Shown: one piece after another, positions 15,881 to 23,858 of the stretch
How positions within the stretch are numbered: the first letter of the stretch is position 1
Layout of the letters: each line of letters begins with the position of its first letter
Assembly: GCA_903893855.1 (NCBI GenBank)
Contig: CAITNV010000012.1
Coordinates: forward strand, 1 to 32,678
Length of the DNA: 32,678 nt
Direction of reading: 5' to 3'
Source: Candidatus Tayloriibacteriota bacterium
GTDB taxonomy: Bacteria > Patescibacteriota > Minisyncoccia > Phycocordibacterales > PALSA-1337
Notes under the pieces: model-generated
The model's input: only the letters and a program-made list of their open reading frames with translations
Database searches by the model: none
Told to the model about the DNA's origin: nothing
Position numbers and translations under genes: made by a program

Positions 15881-15893
15881 TCGCGCTTGAAAC

Positions 15894-15917
15894 ATCCTCC
15901 GTTTGGGAGGATTTTTT
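15894..15917 (+). terminator. Terminator of small-protein gene B
   Basis: Stem ATCCTCC/GGAGGAT with a five-base loop, followed by six T. Confidence 0.9.
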
Positions 15918-15952
15918 ATTAACAGTTATGCACATATTGGCTCGGCATTTGT

Positions 15953-15980
15953 TTGACAAAGAATTCTATGGTGCTATAGT
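15953..15980 (+). promoter_or_regulatory. Promoter of small-protein gene C
   Basis: TTGACA (15953-15958, consensus), 16 bases, TATAGT (15975-15980). It predicts a leader of about 40 nt. This is among the strongest sigma70-like promoters in the window. Confidence 0.75.
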
Positions 15981-16028
15981 TCCCAACTAGTAGCTAGTCC
16001 TGTTCTTATGTAAAAAATAAATATACTC

Positions 16029-16379
16029 ATGAACATACCCAAGGTACGGCAGCAGGTTTCCTTTGTCAACAACGGCATTGGATACGAAGTTATCAGACAC
16101 TTAACCGGGCTTAATTGGAGGCTCAAAAGGACCTTCAAAAATGGCAAATTGGACACTGTCGATTTGTCGGAAAAGCAGATCAATGTATTGCTTTTGCGCG
16201 CCGATGGACAACCGAAATCTGGCAGGGCCGCGAATAAAGCGGCGAAGTCGGCAACGCCTCCGAAAGATGGCATTTCCTCTGCGTTTGTGTTGGGTCACCA
16301 CGGCGGAAAGGCTTCCGCAAATCAACAGTCCAACCACCACCAAGTGCCTCCTAAAGCTCGGATCCTGGTAACGGCCTAG
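16029..16379 (+). CDS. Small basic protein, family member C
   Basis: The 116-aa product aligns with A and B in its first half: Phe12, Gly16, Ile17, Trp30, Phe36, then LSEKQI (46-51). The segment between is basic (RLKRTFKNGK). The C-terminal half is Ala/Lys/Gly/His/Gln-rich and probably disordered. It is flanked by a consensus promoter and a terminator, so it is a stand-alone unit like A and B. Function is unknown. Confidence 0.75.
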   Translation: MNIPKVRQQVSFVNNGIGYEVIRHLTGLNWRLKRTFKNGKLDTVDLSEKQINVLLLRADGQPKSGRAANKAAKSATPPKDGISSAFVLGHHGGKASANQQSNHHQVPPKARILVTA

Positions 16380-16396
16380 CCTCACCAAGTTTCTCT

Positions 16397-16420
16397 ACCT
16401 CCCACGGGAGGTTTTTATTT
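16397..16420 (+). terminator. Terminator of small-protein gene C
   Basis: Stem ACCTCC/GGAGGT with loop CACG, followed by TTTTATTTT. Confidence 0.88.
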
Positions 16421-16470
16421 TGTATAAAAAGTATCTATCGCGCGCAACTACTGCCACGCAATACAGCGTA

Positions 16471-18108
16471 TTATTTCCCCATTTCAAGAGTCTCATCAAT
16501 ACGAATTTGCGAAACGAATTCTGGAACGTGAGAGACAAGAATAAGTGCACCTTGATAGGCATCAAGAGCCTTTGCAATAACTGGAAGGTGACGGAAGTTA
16601 ATATGGTTAGTAGGCTCGTCCATTATAAGTAGTCCGGGCTTCTGGAGTACGAGACGTGCGAAAGCCACAAGACCCTTTTGTCCCTCCGAGAGATCGCCGA
16701 TGCGAGTATTAATAGAGTCCGCAGTGATAAGGAAGCTTGCTGCAACTGCGCGAAGATCAGACTCAATAAGACGCCCTTCTGTCGCACGAATAATTCGTTC
16801 AAGAGACTGATACACTGTATCGTTAAAGTCCATCATCGAAAAATCTTGTCGATAATACCCCACGCGGATATTGCGACTAATACTTATTCCACCGGTAGTC
16901 TTCATGTCGAGAGGATTATTAGCCGTACCCGATGCATCGATCTCGCCTGCTGCAGCAAAAATCTTCTCAAGAAGAGTAGACTTACCAATACCATTTGGTC
17001 CAGCGAGAAGAAGGTGGCGATTTTTTCGCAACCCAATCTCAGTCTTGTGAATCGTAGGCTTGTGCGTCTTCGGCGATAGACATGAGTACGCAGATATATG
17101 CATGATCTCCCCCGGTAAGCTTGATATATCCGGTTGTACAGGAATCGTAAAATCTCGAATCGTCTTATCCTCGCGTCGAACGTCCACCTTCTCCTCTTCG
17201 AGCTCTTCTGCTTTCTCGCGCATACGCTTAGCTACGAGTCGCATTTGACCTCCTTTCATTGCGAAGAAGTTGGCTTTGTCTTTATTCTCTTGGATCTCTT
17301 TCGCGAGCTGGGCATTCTTCATATTCTCTTTCTCGATACGCGCGGTGATCTGTCCTACCACGTCAAAATAGTTACCGACATACTGTTCAACTTTACGAGT
17401 ATACACATCAAGGTAAAGCACTCCATGAGTGAAAGCATTTAGAAAGTCCGCATCGTGAGAAATAACGAGGCAAGTCTTTTTATAATTAATGAGGAATTGT
17501 GTAAGATGCTCGATCCCCGCTTTATCAAGATTGTTAGTCGGCTCATCAAGAAGAAGGATGTCCGGTTCGAGAATAAGCGCTGAAGCGAGAAGAAGACGGG
17601 CCTGTTGTCCGCCAGAAAATTCCTTTATGATACGGTCTTTAGTTGTCGGAGTATTAGTAAGGTTCACCGCTTCAAGTACAGCATCGATACGTGGATCGAT
17701 ATCATATACCTTTGGCAATCCTGCATGCATAAAGCGAGCATTAAAATATTCTCGCACCGTAAGCTCCATGTCCTTTCGTTCGATGACCTGTCGTGCCATA
17801 GCAACGGTCACACCATTTGGAAGGAAAATATGCCCCGATTCTGGAATGTCTTTTGCATGATCTTTCTTCTCTTCATCGCCTGCACCCTTTCCGGCAGCGT
17901 GAAGTATAAGGCCGAATATTGTACTTTTTCCAGCACCATTCTGTCCCATGAGTGTCACCTTGGTCCCGCGACGCACGGTAAAATTCACCTCATCGAGGAT
18001 GGGCTTTTTCTCCCCATGTTTAAATGATACCTCTTCGAAACGAATCACCGTATCACCAGAAAAGTTGGCTGCATTCGTTGCAGCGCTTGTTGTAGATTTC
18101 TTAGCCAT
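16471..18108 (-). CDS. ABC-F family ATP-binding protein
   Basis: The 545-aa product has two ABC ATPase domains and no membrane segments, as in ABC-F proteins that act on the ribosome. Domain 1: Walker A GQNGAGKS (55-62), signature FSGGQQ (164-169), Walker B and D-loop LLLDEPTNNLD (185-195), H-loop SHDADF. A charged, coiled linker (about 250-330, TARIEKENMKNAQLAKEIQ, KRMREKAEELEEEK) is the P-site-tRNA interaction element. Domain 2: Walker A GPNGIGKS, signature LSEGQKG, and DEPTNHIN where the usual sequence is NHLD. Family roles are translation regulation or antibiotic ribosome protection; which one applies is unknown. Confidence 0.92.
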   Translation of the reverse strand: MAKKSTTSAATNAANFSGDTVIRFEEVSFKHGEKKPILDEVNFTVRRGTKVTLMGQNGAGKSTIFGLILHAAGKGAGDEEKKDHAKDIPESGHIFLPNGVTVAMARQVIERKDMELTVREYFNARFMHAGLPKVYDIDPRIDAVLEAVNLTNTPTTKDRIIKEFSGGQQARLLLASALILEPDILLLDEPTNNLDKAGIEHLTQFLINYKKTCLVISHDADFLNAFTHGVLYLDVYTRKVEQYVGNYFDVVGQITARIEKENMKNAQLAKEIQENKDKANFFAMKGGQMRLVAKRMREKAEELEEEKVDVRREDKTIRDFTIPVQPDISSLPGEIMHISAYSCLSPKTHKPTIHKTEIGLRKNRHLLLAGPNGIGKSTLLEKIFAAAGEIDASGTANNPLDMKTTGGISISRNIRVGYYRQDFSMMDFNDTVYQSLERIIRATEGRLIESDLRAVAASFLITADSINTRIGDLSEGQKGLVAFARLVLQKPGLLIMDEPTNHINFRHLPVIAKALDAYQGALILVSHVPEFVSQIRIDETLEMGK

Positions 18109-18161
18109 TGAAACAATACATTACCACATAACCGCTGTTTTATCTAGTTTTATGAGCTATA

Positions 18162-18533
18162 TCACTGCGTGGCAATAGCGCGTAATTCAGCTCGTAAAGC
18201 CTGCCAATCGGGCACCGTAAGCGCCACAAGAGCCCAGAAGCCCTCTTTATGATTAAACTCCTTAAGATGGCATAGCTCATGTACGACGATATAATCCTGA
18301 AGTTCCGGACGTAAGCTCGCAATACGATAGTTAAAATTGAGATTTCCCGACCGCGAACAGCTTCCCCAGCGTGAGCGCTGATTACGCACACTTATACGCC
18401 CACCAACACGAGACAATTTTTGTAATGGCTCTGGGTGGCCGAGCTCATGATAGCGTGGAGCAAAATGCGCCAAACGTTCATGCACGATCTTTCGAGCTGT
18501 CTCTTTATGTGCAATATAATCACGTCGAGACAT
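18162..18533 (-). CDS. YgjP/DUF45-family metallopeptidase
   Basis: The 123-aa product has the zinc-metallopeptidase motif HELCH (85-89) with a third-ligand His95 in FNHKEGFW, and the family motif RSRWGSCS (53-60). This matches the YgjP-like (WLM/DUF45, M48-related) proteins, but it is short compared with YgjP (about 160-240 aa) and lacks the N-terminal beta region. It lies 14 bases downstream of the slipin gene and probably shares its transcript. It is probably a cytoplasmic protease; the target is unknown. Confidence 0.87.
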   Translation of the reverse strand: MSRRDYIAHKETARKIVHERLAHFAPRYHELGHPEPLQKLSRVGGRISVRNQRSRWGSCSRSGNLNFNYRIASLRPELQDYIVVHELCHLKEFNHKEGFWALVALTVPDWQALRAELRAIATQ

Positions 18534-18547
18534 AGTAAAAACCTAAA

Positions 18548-19348
18548 TTAAGCTCGCTTTGATGGTTTTGTTTCGTCGCGATCAGTTCGTGAATCCCCAC
18601 GAGAATCCTGACGGATCATAGAGATGGCTTCCTGTACCGTCGTCATAAACTGTGCTGGGAAAATAATCGTAGAATTCTTCTCTGTAGCGATCTCAGACAT
18701 AGTCTGAAGCGTTCGAAGCTGAAGTGCTACTGGATGTTGAGAGATGATGTCTGCTGCTTCACCGAGCTTTACTGCCGCTTGGAATTCACCTTGAGCAGCC
18801 ACAATCTTCGCTCGTCGTTCTCGTTCTGCTTCTGCTTCCTTCGCCATTGCTCGCTGCATATTGTCAGGAAGGACGATGTCTTTGATCTCAACTGCGGTAA
18901 CTTCCACTCCCCACGGTTCAGTATGAGCATCGATAACGGTCTTAATCTGCTGATTAATCTCGAGAGTCTGTGAGAGGAGCTGATCGAGCTGGAACTGACC
19001 CACAACGTTACGCACCGTTGTCTGGCTGATTTGATTGACTGCATCGAACACTCGCTCAACTGATATGACGGACTTCTTTGGATCAACGATATGATAATAC
19101 GCTACAGCCGCGATCTCGATAGATACATTGTCTTTGGTAATAATCTTCTGAGCAGGGATATTCATCGTAATAGTTCGTAGCGTCACCTGTGTCATCTTCT
19201 CAAAGATTGGGAGAAGAATAATAAGCCCCGGACCTCGAACACCCGTACACTTTCCAAGGAAAAAGACGACACCTCGATCGTATTCTTTAACAATACGAAG
19301 TGACAAAAACAAAAGCACCACAAGGACAATAATAATAGTGATAATCAT
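18548..19348 (-). CDS. Slipin (stomatin/prohibitin-like SPFH membrane protein)
   Basis: The 266-aa product has an N-terminal hairpin or TM (1-18) followed by IVKEYDRGVVFFLGKCTGVRGPGLIILLPIFEKM, the classic slipin start, then the SPFH core (TKDNVSIEIAAVAYYHIVDPKKSV), a helical region rich in Ala/Glu (AMAKEAEAERERRAKIVAAQGE) and an oligomerisation segment. Slipins form ring scaffolds in the membrane and are commonly next to an NfeD-type protein. Here no NfeD is present; the partner is the YgjP-like metallopeptidase 14 bases downstream. The weak box TAATTT lies six bases before the ATG. Confidence 0.93.
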   Translation of the reverse strand: MIITIIIVLVVLLFLSLRIVKEYDRGVVFFLGKCTGVRGPGLIILLPIFEKMTQVTLRTITMNIPAQKIITKDNVSIEIAAVAYYHIVDPKKSVISVERVFDAVNQISQTTVRNVVGQFQLDQLLSQTLEINQQIKTVIDAHTEPWGVEVTAVEIKDIVLPDNMQRAMAKEAEAERERRAKIVAAQGEFQAAVKLGEAADIISQHPVALQLRTLQTMSEIATEKNSTIIFPAQFMTTVQEAISMIRQDSRGDSRTDRDETKPSKRA

Positions 19349-19433
19349 ATATTTAAATTAGTAAATAAGAATACTCCACCATCATATAACACCGAACATT
19401 AACTATCAACAATACACTAAACATTAATGTGCG

Positions 19434-19913
19434 TTATGGCCGTAATTCCTTAATACGCCGGAAATGCTTCTCAGACACTGGCATTACTGAAAGCCTCTGT
19501 CCACGCTTGGCAACGAGCATTCCTGAAAGCTTTGGATCGAGCTTTATCTCGGCCAAGCTGACTGGTTTATCAAATGCTCTCATAAAAGCGACGTCCGCAC
19601 ATACCCACACTGGAGCTTTACCATCGACATTGAGTTCCGCTGCGCGGGCATCATAATGCTCGTCTTTAGGATCGAAAGCTGTCATATCAGCATGTGCCAA
19701 GCCTGAAACCTTAGCAATGCCGTATATACCTGCAGGAGCCTCCGTATCACCATTTGAATGATAGAAGAGTACCAAATCGCCCACCTTCATCTCATCACGC
19801 ATAAAGTTCCGCGCTTGATAGTTGCGCACGCCAGTCCATGCAGTAGTACCGTCCTTTTGGAGGTCCGCTATGGAATAACACGAGCCTTCGGATTTTATAA
19901 GCCAATATTTCAT
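19434..19913 (-). CDS. EVE-domain protein
   Basis: The 159-aa product starts MKYWLIKSEG and consists of one EVE domain: YSIADLQKDGTTAWTGVRNYQARNFMRDEMKVGDLVLFYHSN, then GIYGIAKVSG, and a C-terminal VMPVSEKHFRRI. EVE domains belong to the PUA-like fold and are thought to bind modified bases in nucleic acids. An in-frame upstream start at 19940 is rejected: a TATACT box lies exactly six bases before the ATG at 19913, and family members start at MKYWL. Confidence 0.92.
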   Translation of the reverse strand: MKYWLIKSEGSCYSIADLQKDGTTAWTGVRNYQARNFMRDEMKVGDLVLFYHSNGDTEAPAGIYGIAKVSGLAHADMTAFDPKDEHYDARAAELNVDGKAPVWVCADVAFMRAFDKPVSLAEIKLDPKLSGMLVAKRGQRLSVMPVSEKHFRRIKELRP

Positions 19914-19919
19914 ATACCA

Positions 19920-19925
19920 AGTATA
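19920..19925 (-). promoter_or_regulatory. Leaderless -10 box of the EVE gene
   Basis: Minus-strand TATACT with six bases to the ATG at 19913. It lies just after the terminator of the upstream operon. Confidence 0.5.
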
Positions 19926-19936
19926 AAGTATTTTAG

Positions 19937-19966
19937 ACAAAAGAAAACCGGCTCGCGCCGATTTTC
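19937..19966 (-). terminator. Terminator of the 23755-20019 operon
   Basis: Minus-strand stem GAAAATCGGC/GCCGGTTTTC with loop GCGA and one G-U pair, followed by a T-rich TTTTG. A second, weaker hairpin lies upstream at 19991-20011. Confidence 0.75.
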
Positions 19967-20018
19967 TTTAGAGATATTTTAACTAATCTTTATAGGATTT
20001 TCATCCCTATATGATACT

Positions 20019-20762
20019 CTATTTACCAGAAGCGTGACCTGTCTCGCTCTGACCATCTGCAGTAGTAACTACTGCGAATGTTTTAACCATAGCAAGGAAG
20101 TCTTCAGATGCTTTCGTAATGAGTGACTGATTGTTTGCAGTAACAGCGGCTGTGTCTGCTGCGGCAATCTTCTTGCTTGCAGGTGATGCAGCAATAGAAG
20201 CAAATGAGAATACGTAACAGCTAGGAGCTGAAGCTGTACCCTGCTGTAGGGTGTACATCTCGTCGTAGTAGCTTAATGCCTTAACAGTTGTAGCAACCTT
20301 AATCATTTTGAACTGAAGGTTACCTGCAGTAACTGTAGATCGTCCAGTTATTGAAGAGGTTGCAACTGCTGGGAAAGCACAGTTACCTGGAACGTAATAA
20401 ATTGATGATTCAAGTGTGAGAAGAGTTGTCTTACCACCTGCGGCTGCAGTTGATGCAGCTGTTAATGGCATTGTAAAGAGTGGACCATCTGCAGCATCTT
20501 CAACTTTCCAAGCGCTTGGATAATTTACTGAGAAGCCAAGCTCATCATTCTGGTACTTTTTAACACCAGAAGATACCTGCTCAATCACTGTTGAAGAGAT
20601 TGGGGCTGTCGGTGCCGTATTACCATTCAACGTTGTTACAGAATTACCAGTTGTCTGGTTATTAGTCGTTGAAGGAGCACTTGAACCTCGAGAAACAAAA
20701 ACAACTATTAAAATAATAACAATTACCGCTACTACACCCCAAATAATCTTTTGATTTTTCAT
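20019..20762 (-). CDS. Membrane-anchored protein with PsbP-like domain
   Basis: The 247-aa product has an N-terminal TM (about 7-24), a Thr/Asn/Ser-rich linker (25-65) and a domain starting KKYQNDELGFSVNYPSAWKVED, the usual opening of PsbP/MOG1-like beta-rich domains seen in many secreted bacterial proteins. The domain contains two Cys that could pair. It is last in the operon, 20 bases after the cyclophilin gene. No catalytic site is apparent. Confidence 0.78.
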   Translation of the reverse strand: MKNQKIIWGVVAVIVIILIVVFVSRGSSAPSTTNNQTTGNSVTTLNGNTAPTAPISSTVIEQVSSGVKKYQNDELGFSVNYPSAWKVEDAADGPLFTMPLTAASTAAAGGKTTLLTLESSIYYVPGNCAFPAVATSSITGRSTVTAGNLQFKMIKVATTVKALSYYDEMYTLQQGTASAPSCYVFSFASIAASPASKKIAAADTAAVTANNQSLITKASEDFLAMVKTFAVVTTADGQSETGHASGK

Positions 20763-20782
20763 ATTTTATAATGATAATACAA

Positions 20783-21457
20783 TTAAATACTTGACGCAAC
20801 CACGACTTTTTCCATAACTACTGGAGTGATAGGCTTATCATTTCCATCGACAGGAACAGTAGCAATAGCATTTACAATATCCATACCTGATACTACACGA
20901 CCGAATATCGTATAGTTATGTGGAAGTGTTGTGTTCCCTTGCATGATAAAAAACTGACTGCCGTTAGTGTTCGGTCCTGCATTAGCCATTGCAACAGTTC
21001 CCGGAACATATCCCATCTTATATGAAGGAGTTGTCGGATCGAGTTCATCTGCGAAAGTATATCCAGGTCCTCCTCTACCAGTTCCTGTTGGATCTCCACC
21101 CTGAATCATGAATCCTTCAATAACTCGATGGAAAATAAGACCATTATAATATCCCTTATTAGCTAGAGTTACGAAATTCTTAACAGTATTTGGCGCATCA
21201 GCATCGTATGTCTCGAATACGATTGTGCCTTTATTTGTAGTTATAGTAACCATATGTTGATTATTTGAATCTTGATTAGTTGATAATGTAGATGTCGAAG
21301 TTGTTGAAACAACCGAAATTGTTGATGGCGTCGTCGTCGGCTGACTCGTCCATACGAATAACAATACCAAAATAATAATAAAAATCGCTATCACCAACCA
21401 AATAAAATGATTGGCTTTCTTCTCAAGAATCCTCTCTTTTTCGTTTGTATGATGCAT
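20783..21457 (-). CDS. Membrane-anchored cyclophilin-type peptidyl-prolyl isomerase
   Basis: The 224-aa product has a cytoplasmic N-terminus, one TM (about 18-37), a Ser/Thr linker (38-66) and a complete cyclophilin domain: VTITTNKGTIVFETYDADAPNTVKNFV, the active-site block FHRVIEGFMIQGGDPTGTGRGGPG, GTVAMANAGPNTNGSQFFI and IFGRVVSGMDIV. The catalytic Arg and the QFFI segment are kept. It should speed proline isomerisation of exported proteins outside the membrane. It starts 5 bases after the DUF2231 gene ends, so the two are transcribed together. Confidence 0.94.
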   Translation of the reverse strand: MHHTNEKERILEKKANHFIWLVIAIFIIILVLLFVWTSQPTTTPSTISVVSTTSTSTLSTNQDSNNQHMVTITTNKGTIVFETYDADAPNTVKNFVTLANKGYYNGLIFHRVIEGFMIQGGDPTGTGRGGPGYTFADELDPTTPSYKMGYVPGTVAMANAGPNTNGSQFFIMQGNTTLPHNYTIFGRVVSGMDIVNAIATVPVDGNDKPITPVVMEKVVVASSI

Positions 21458-21462
21458 GTGGG

Positions 21463-22029
21463 TTATCTTACTACAATCGTGCTAAAAAATAAATGAAATA
21501 CATAACTTGCCACAGGATCTACATCTGGGCCATATACAATAGAGCCGCCAAGACCACCGGTAATCGTGATGAGCACAAGGCCAACAAGAGCCAAGATAAC
21601 GAGAATCCACGGCTTCGCTATAAAATCTGCGAGAGCGCGAACGTATTTCCAATATTTAGCGAATGCACCCTTTTCAAAACTACACAATCGCACGATATAT
21701 GAGAAAGCTATAATACCAAAAACAATAAGAGTAAGTTCGGCGAATGTAGAATGTATTTCGACAATATCACGCACCGTCGGCTGTACGTATGTTGAATACC
21801 CTAACCATGAGTGAACCGAACCCCCTTCTGGACCGGCACCGGCAGCTATGAGACCTATAATAAAACCGGTCACAAGAAATACTGCCTTAACCGTCATGAA
21901 GGCAGGTTTGGCTACTAGTTTTTTAAAACGAATGCATTCCAAGATGGCATATATTGAAAGCAAAGCTATTGGAAAATGCACGAAGACTGGATGATAACTT
22001 TCATACAGATTTATGATTGAATCAAACAT
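21463..22029 (-). CDS. DUF2231-type membrane protein
   Basis: The 188-aa product begins with YESYHPVFVHFPIALLSIYAILE, the His-x-x-x-x-HFPIAL hallmark of DUF2231 proteins, and has four to five TM segments. A Gly-rich loop (AAGAGPEGGSVHSWLGYS) precedes a third helix. DUF2231 proteins are often near cytochrome or heme genes; no such neighbours occur here. It sits between the DHH and cyclophilin genes with gaps of 24 and 5 bases. Confidence 0.82.
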   Translation of the reverse strand: MFDSIINLYESYHPVFVHFPIALLSIYAILECIRFKKLVAKPAFMTVKAVFLVTGFIIGLIAAGAGPEGGSVHSWLGYSTYVQPTVRDIVEIHSTFAELTLIVFGIIAFSYIVRLCSFEKGAFAKYWKYVRALADFIAKPWILVILALVGLVLITITGGLGGSIVYGPDVDPVASYVFHLFFSTIVVR

Positions 22030-22053
22030 AAAAATTTAAAAATAAATAATAAA

Positions 22054-23079
22054 CTACGCTTTATATGCCATCACTGCATCAACAATTCTCTTCTTCACTT
22101 CAGAGAAAGGAGCTTTAATAATAGCAGCTGCAGCAGCACGATGCCCTCCTCCGCCTAAGCTTGCAGCAATCTTCGACAGATCATACGCATCTGCATCACG
22201 AGTTCTAAAACTAACCTTTGTAACACCGAGCTCAGTCTCGACACAACAGACTACAACATCCCACCCTTTAACAGAACGTAACTTTGTTGCGATATAGCTT
22301 GCTGAAGCGTCGTCTGGATTCATCTTTGCTTTAGAAAACATTTCAAGAGACACCGCTGCGATAGCGAGGTGTCCATCATTGAATGTCTCGATGGTATCGA
22401 GTGCGAGTCCTTCGAAAGCAAGTTCTGCCGGAGTCTTATTATTATCCATCTTAAAAATTATTTCATGGAATTGTGGATACACCTCAGCTAGTTTTGCGGC
22501 AGCAGAAAATACTTCACTGTTGACTCCCGCATATCGAAAACCACCTGTATCTGCATAAATTCCAATAAAAAGATTCGCTGCTATTGAAGGAGTCAGGGTG
22601 ATGTTCCACAAAGTAAATAAATCATACAGCAACATCGCTGTAGCTGGATAGCTTGTATCCACGAGGTTGTAACCCAGAGGAAAACCACTCTCCCCCTGAT
22701 GGTGGTCAATAACGAGGGTTTTAATTGTAGCTGGAAGCGTCACATTAGGAACCTGCGTTATTCGAATCATCGAAGCAGAATCGAGGATAATAAATAAATC
22801 AAAACTTTCCACTCCAGCACGCACATCTTGCAGGATCCCTGAAAGATCCTTGTTCACAATAGTCTCAAAACCCAAAAAATGAGAAAAACCCTCGGGCATT
22901 GGTCCATCCCCTCGGATTAGTACGACTTTTTTGCCGAGACCTTCCAAAGCGAACTTCATCGCTAAAGCAGAACCAACACTGTCAGGATCGGGTCCAGGGT
23001 GACAATGCAAAAGAATGCGCTCTGCATTTTTAATAATATCAAAAACTTTCGGTGCTTCAATTTTAATTTTTTCGGTCAT
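22054..23079 (-). CDS. DHH-family phosphoesterase, NrnA-like
   Basis: The 341-aa product starts MTEKIKIEAPK. It has motif I as HCHPGPDPDSVGSAL (25-39; His27, Asp31, Asp33), motif II IILDSAS (Asp100), the DHH motif VIDHHQG (123-129), motif IV GIYADTGGFRYAG, and a DHHA1 domain ending GGGGHRAAAAA. This order is that of NrnA/RecJ-like enzymes that degrade nanoRNA, pAp or cyclic dinucleotide products. Motif I has PDPDS where NrnA usually has PDGDA. The start at 23079 overlaps the upstream gene by 17 bases; a longer frame from 23124 would overlap by 62 and is rejected. Confidence 0.9.
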   Translation of the reverse strand: MTEKIKIEAPKVFDIIKNAERILLHCHPGPDPDSVGSALAMKFALEGLGKKVVLIRGDGPMPEGFSHFLGFETIVNKDLSGILQDVRAGVESFDLFIILDSASMIRITQVPNVTLPATIKTLVIDHHQGESGFPLGYNLVDTSYPATAMLLYDLFTLWNITLTPSIAANLFIGIYADTGGFRYAGVNSEVFSAAAKLAEVYPQFHEIIFKMDNNKTPAELAFEGLALDTIETFNDGHLAIAAVSLEMFSKAKMNPDDASASYIATKLRSVKGWDVVVCCVETELGVTKVSFRTRDADAYDLSKIAASLGGGGHRAAAAAIIKAPFSEVKKRIVDAVMAYKA

Positions 23080-23755
23080 TTTCGATATAAATAGTGGTTT
23101 TAAAATCTGGAACTTGTGGTTCAATCGGTGGGGCTGGAATTACTGGTGCCACAACAGCCTCTGGCTCCTTTTTTTTAATATTCAAAATATCGTCGGCTCG
23201 TGGTGATACATCAGCAATCTTTACTTTAGGAATTAATTTCTTTGAAATAAATAGGGACAGAACAAATGTCACGATAAGCATACACAACCAAGCCCAAAAT
23301 GCATAGGCGGCCAAACTACTCTCAAGAATTTCAACTTCTCGTAGTGAACGTCCTGACATAACGAATCCTGGTGTCGTAGTCCCCACATAACCCAATGGAT
23401 GATACACCACAACAGCAGCAACCCTCACCCCAGCTTCAGGCTGCCACGTGAATCTATCCTCGCCATGAGCTCGCGCATAATCGAAGACACCTTTTGGTGG
23501 CACTGGAACAGAACCGTGCAAAATCGCCGTCGACTCTATTACATTACGTCCCATTCCAAATACCGTAATGAATGGAGCCAAACTCTTACCCATATCAACT
23601 TCAGGAGAAAGCGCTGTAAGCGAAACATCCTCGGCGATTTGAATCTGAGGATAGTTTGCTGAAATTCGAACATCCTGCTGTACCATCACCACCACGAGTG
23701 CACAAAAAATACTCGATATGGCCACAAATGGTAACCAGACTAAGAAAGTTTTCAT
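23063..23755 (-). CDS. Two-TM membrane protein of unknown function, head of the NrnA-like operon
   Basis: The 230-aa product has an N-terminal TM (about 5-26), an external domain of about 125 residues with a beta-rich pattern (VRVAAVVVYHPLGYVGTTTPGFVMSGRSLREVE), a second TM (about 150-170) and a cytoplasmic Lys/Pro-rich tail. The topology resembles single-domain sensor proteins without an output module. No family is recognised. Its stop overlaps the start of the DHH gene. A TATGAT box six bases before its ATG is the likely operon promoter. Confidence 0.72.
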   Translation of the reverse strand: MKTFLVWLPFVAISSIFCALVVVMVQQDVRISANYPQIQIAEDVSLTALSPEVDMGKSLAPFITVFGMGRNVIESTAILHGSVPVPPKGVFDYARAHGEDRFTWQPEAGVRVAAVVVYHPLGYVGTTTPGFVMSGRSLREVEILESSLAAYAFWAWLCMLIVTFVLSLFISKKLIPKVKIADVSPRADDILNIKKKEPEAVVAPVIPAPPIEPQVPDFKTTIYIENDRKN

Positions 23756-23761
23756 AACATT

Positions 23762-23770
23762 ATCATATCA
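23762..23770 (-). promoter_or_regulatory. Leaderless extended -10 of the 23755-20019 operon
   Basis: Minus-strand TGA-TATGAT with six bases between TATGAT (23762-23767) and the ATG at 23755. No -35 is seen, which the TG extension could offset. Confidence 0.55.
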
Positions 23771-23783
23771 CACTCCGCAACCA

Positions 23784-23824
23784 ATACTCTTTAATTGTTT
23801 AAAAAATAAATAATTAAAGAGTAT
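23784..23824. repeat. Perfect 13-bp inverted repeat
   Basis: ATACTCTTTAATT (23784-23796) and its exact complement AATTAAAGAGTAT (23812-23824) flank a 15-base A/T-rich spacer. It lies between the anti-sigma-like gene end (23859) and the next operon's promoter. There is no immediate U-tract on either strand, so it is not a standard terminator. Confidence 0.8.
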
Positions 23825-23858
23825 GTCTTTGATACAGTTTTTTTATTTTTTTATTTCA

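Noticed and set aside
14192-16420. Small-protein cassettes as integron gene cassettes
   Set aside because: The hairpins are ordinary terminators with U-tracts; no attC-like long imperfect palindromes, and each gene has its own promoter and sits among unrelated genes in both orientations.
17134-18027. Plus-strand open frames opposite the ABC-F gene
   Set aside because: They are low-quality Ser/Cys/Ile-rich translations antisense to a clear ABC-F gene.
23080-23124. Longer start of the DHH phosphoesterase
   Set aside because: It would overlap the upstream gene by 62 bases; the 23079 start gives a typical short overlap and a family-like N-terminus.
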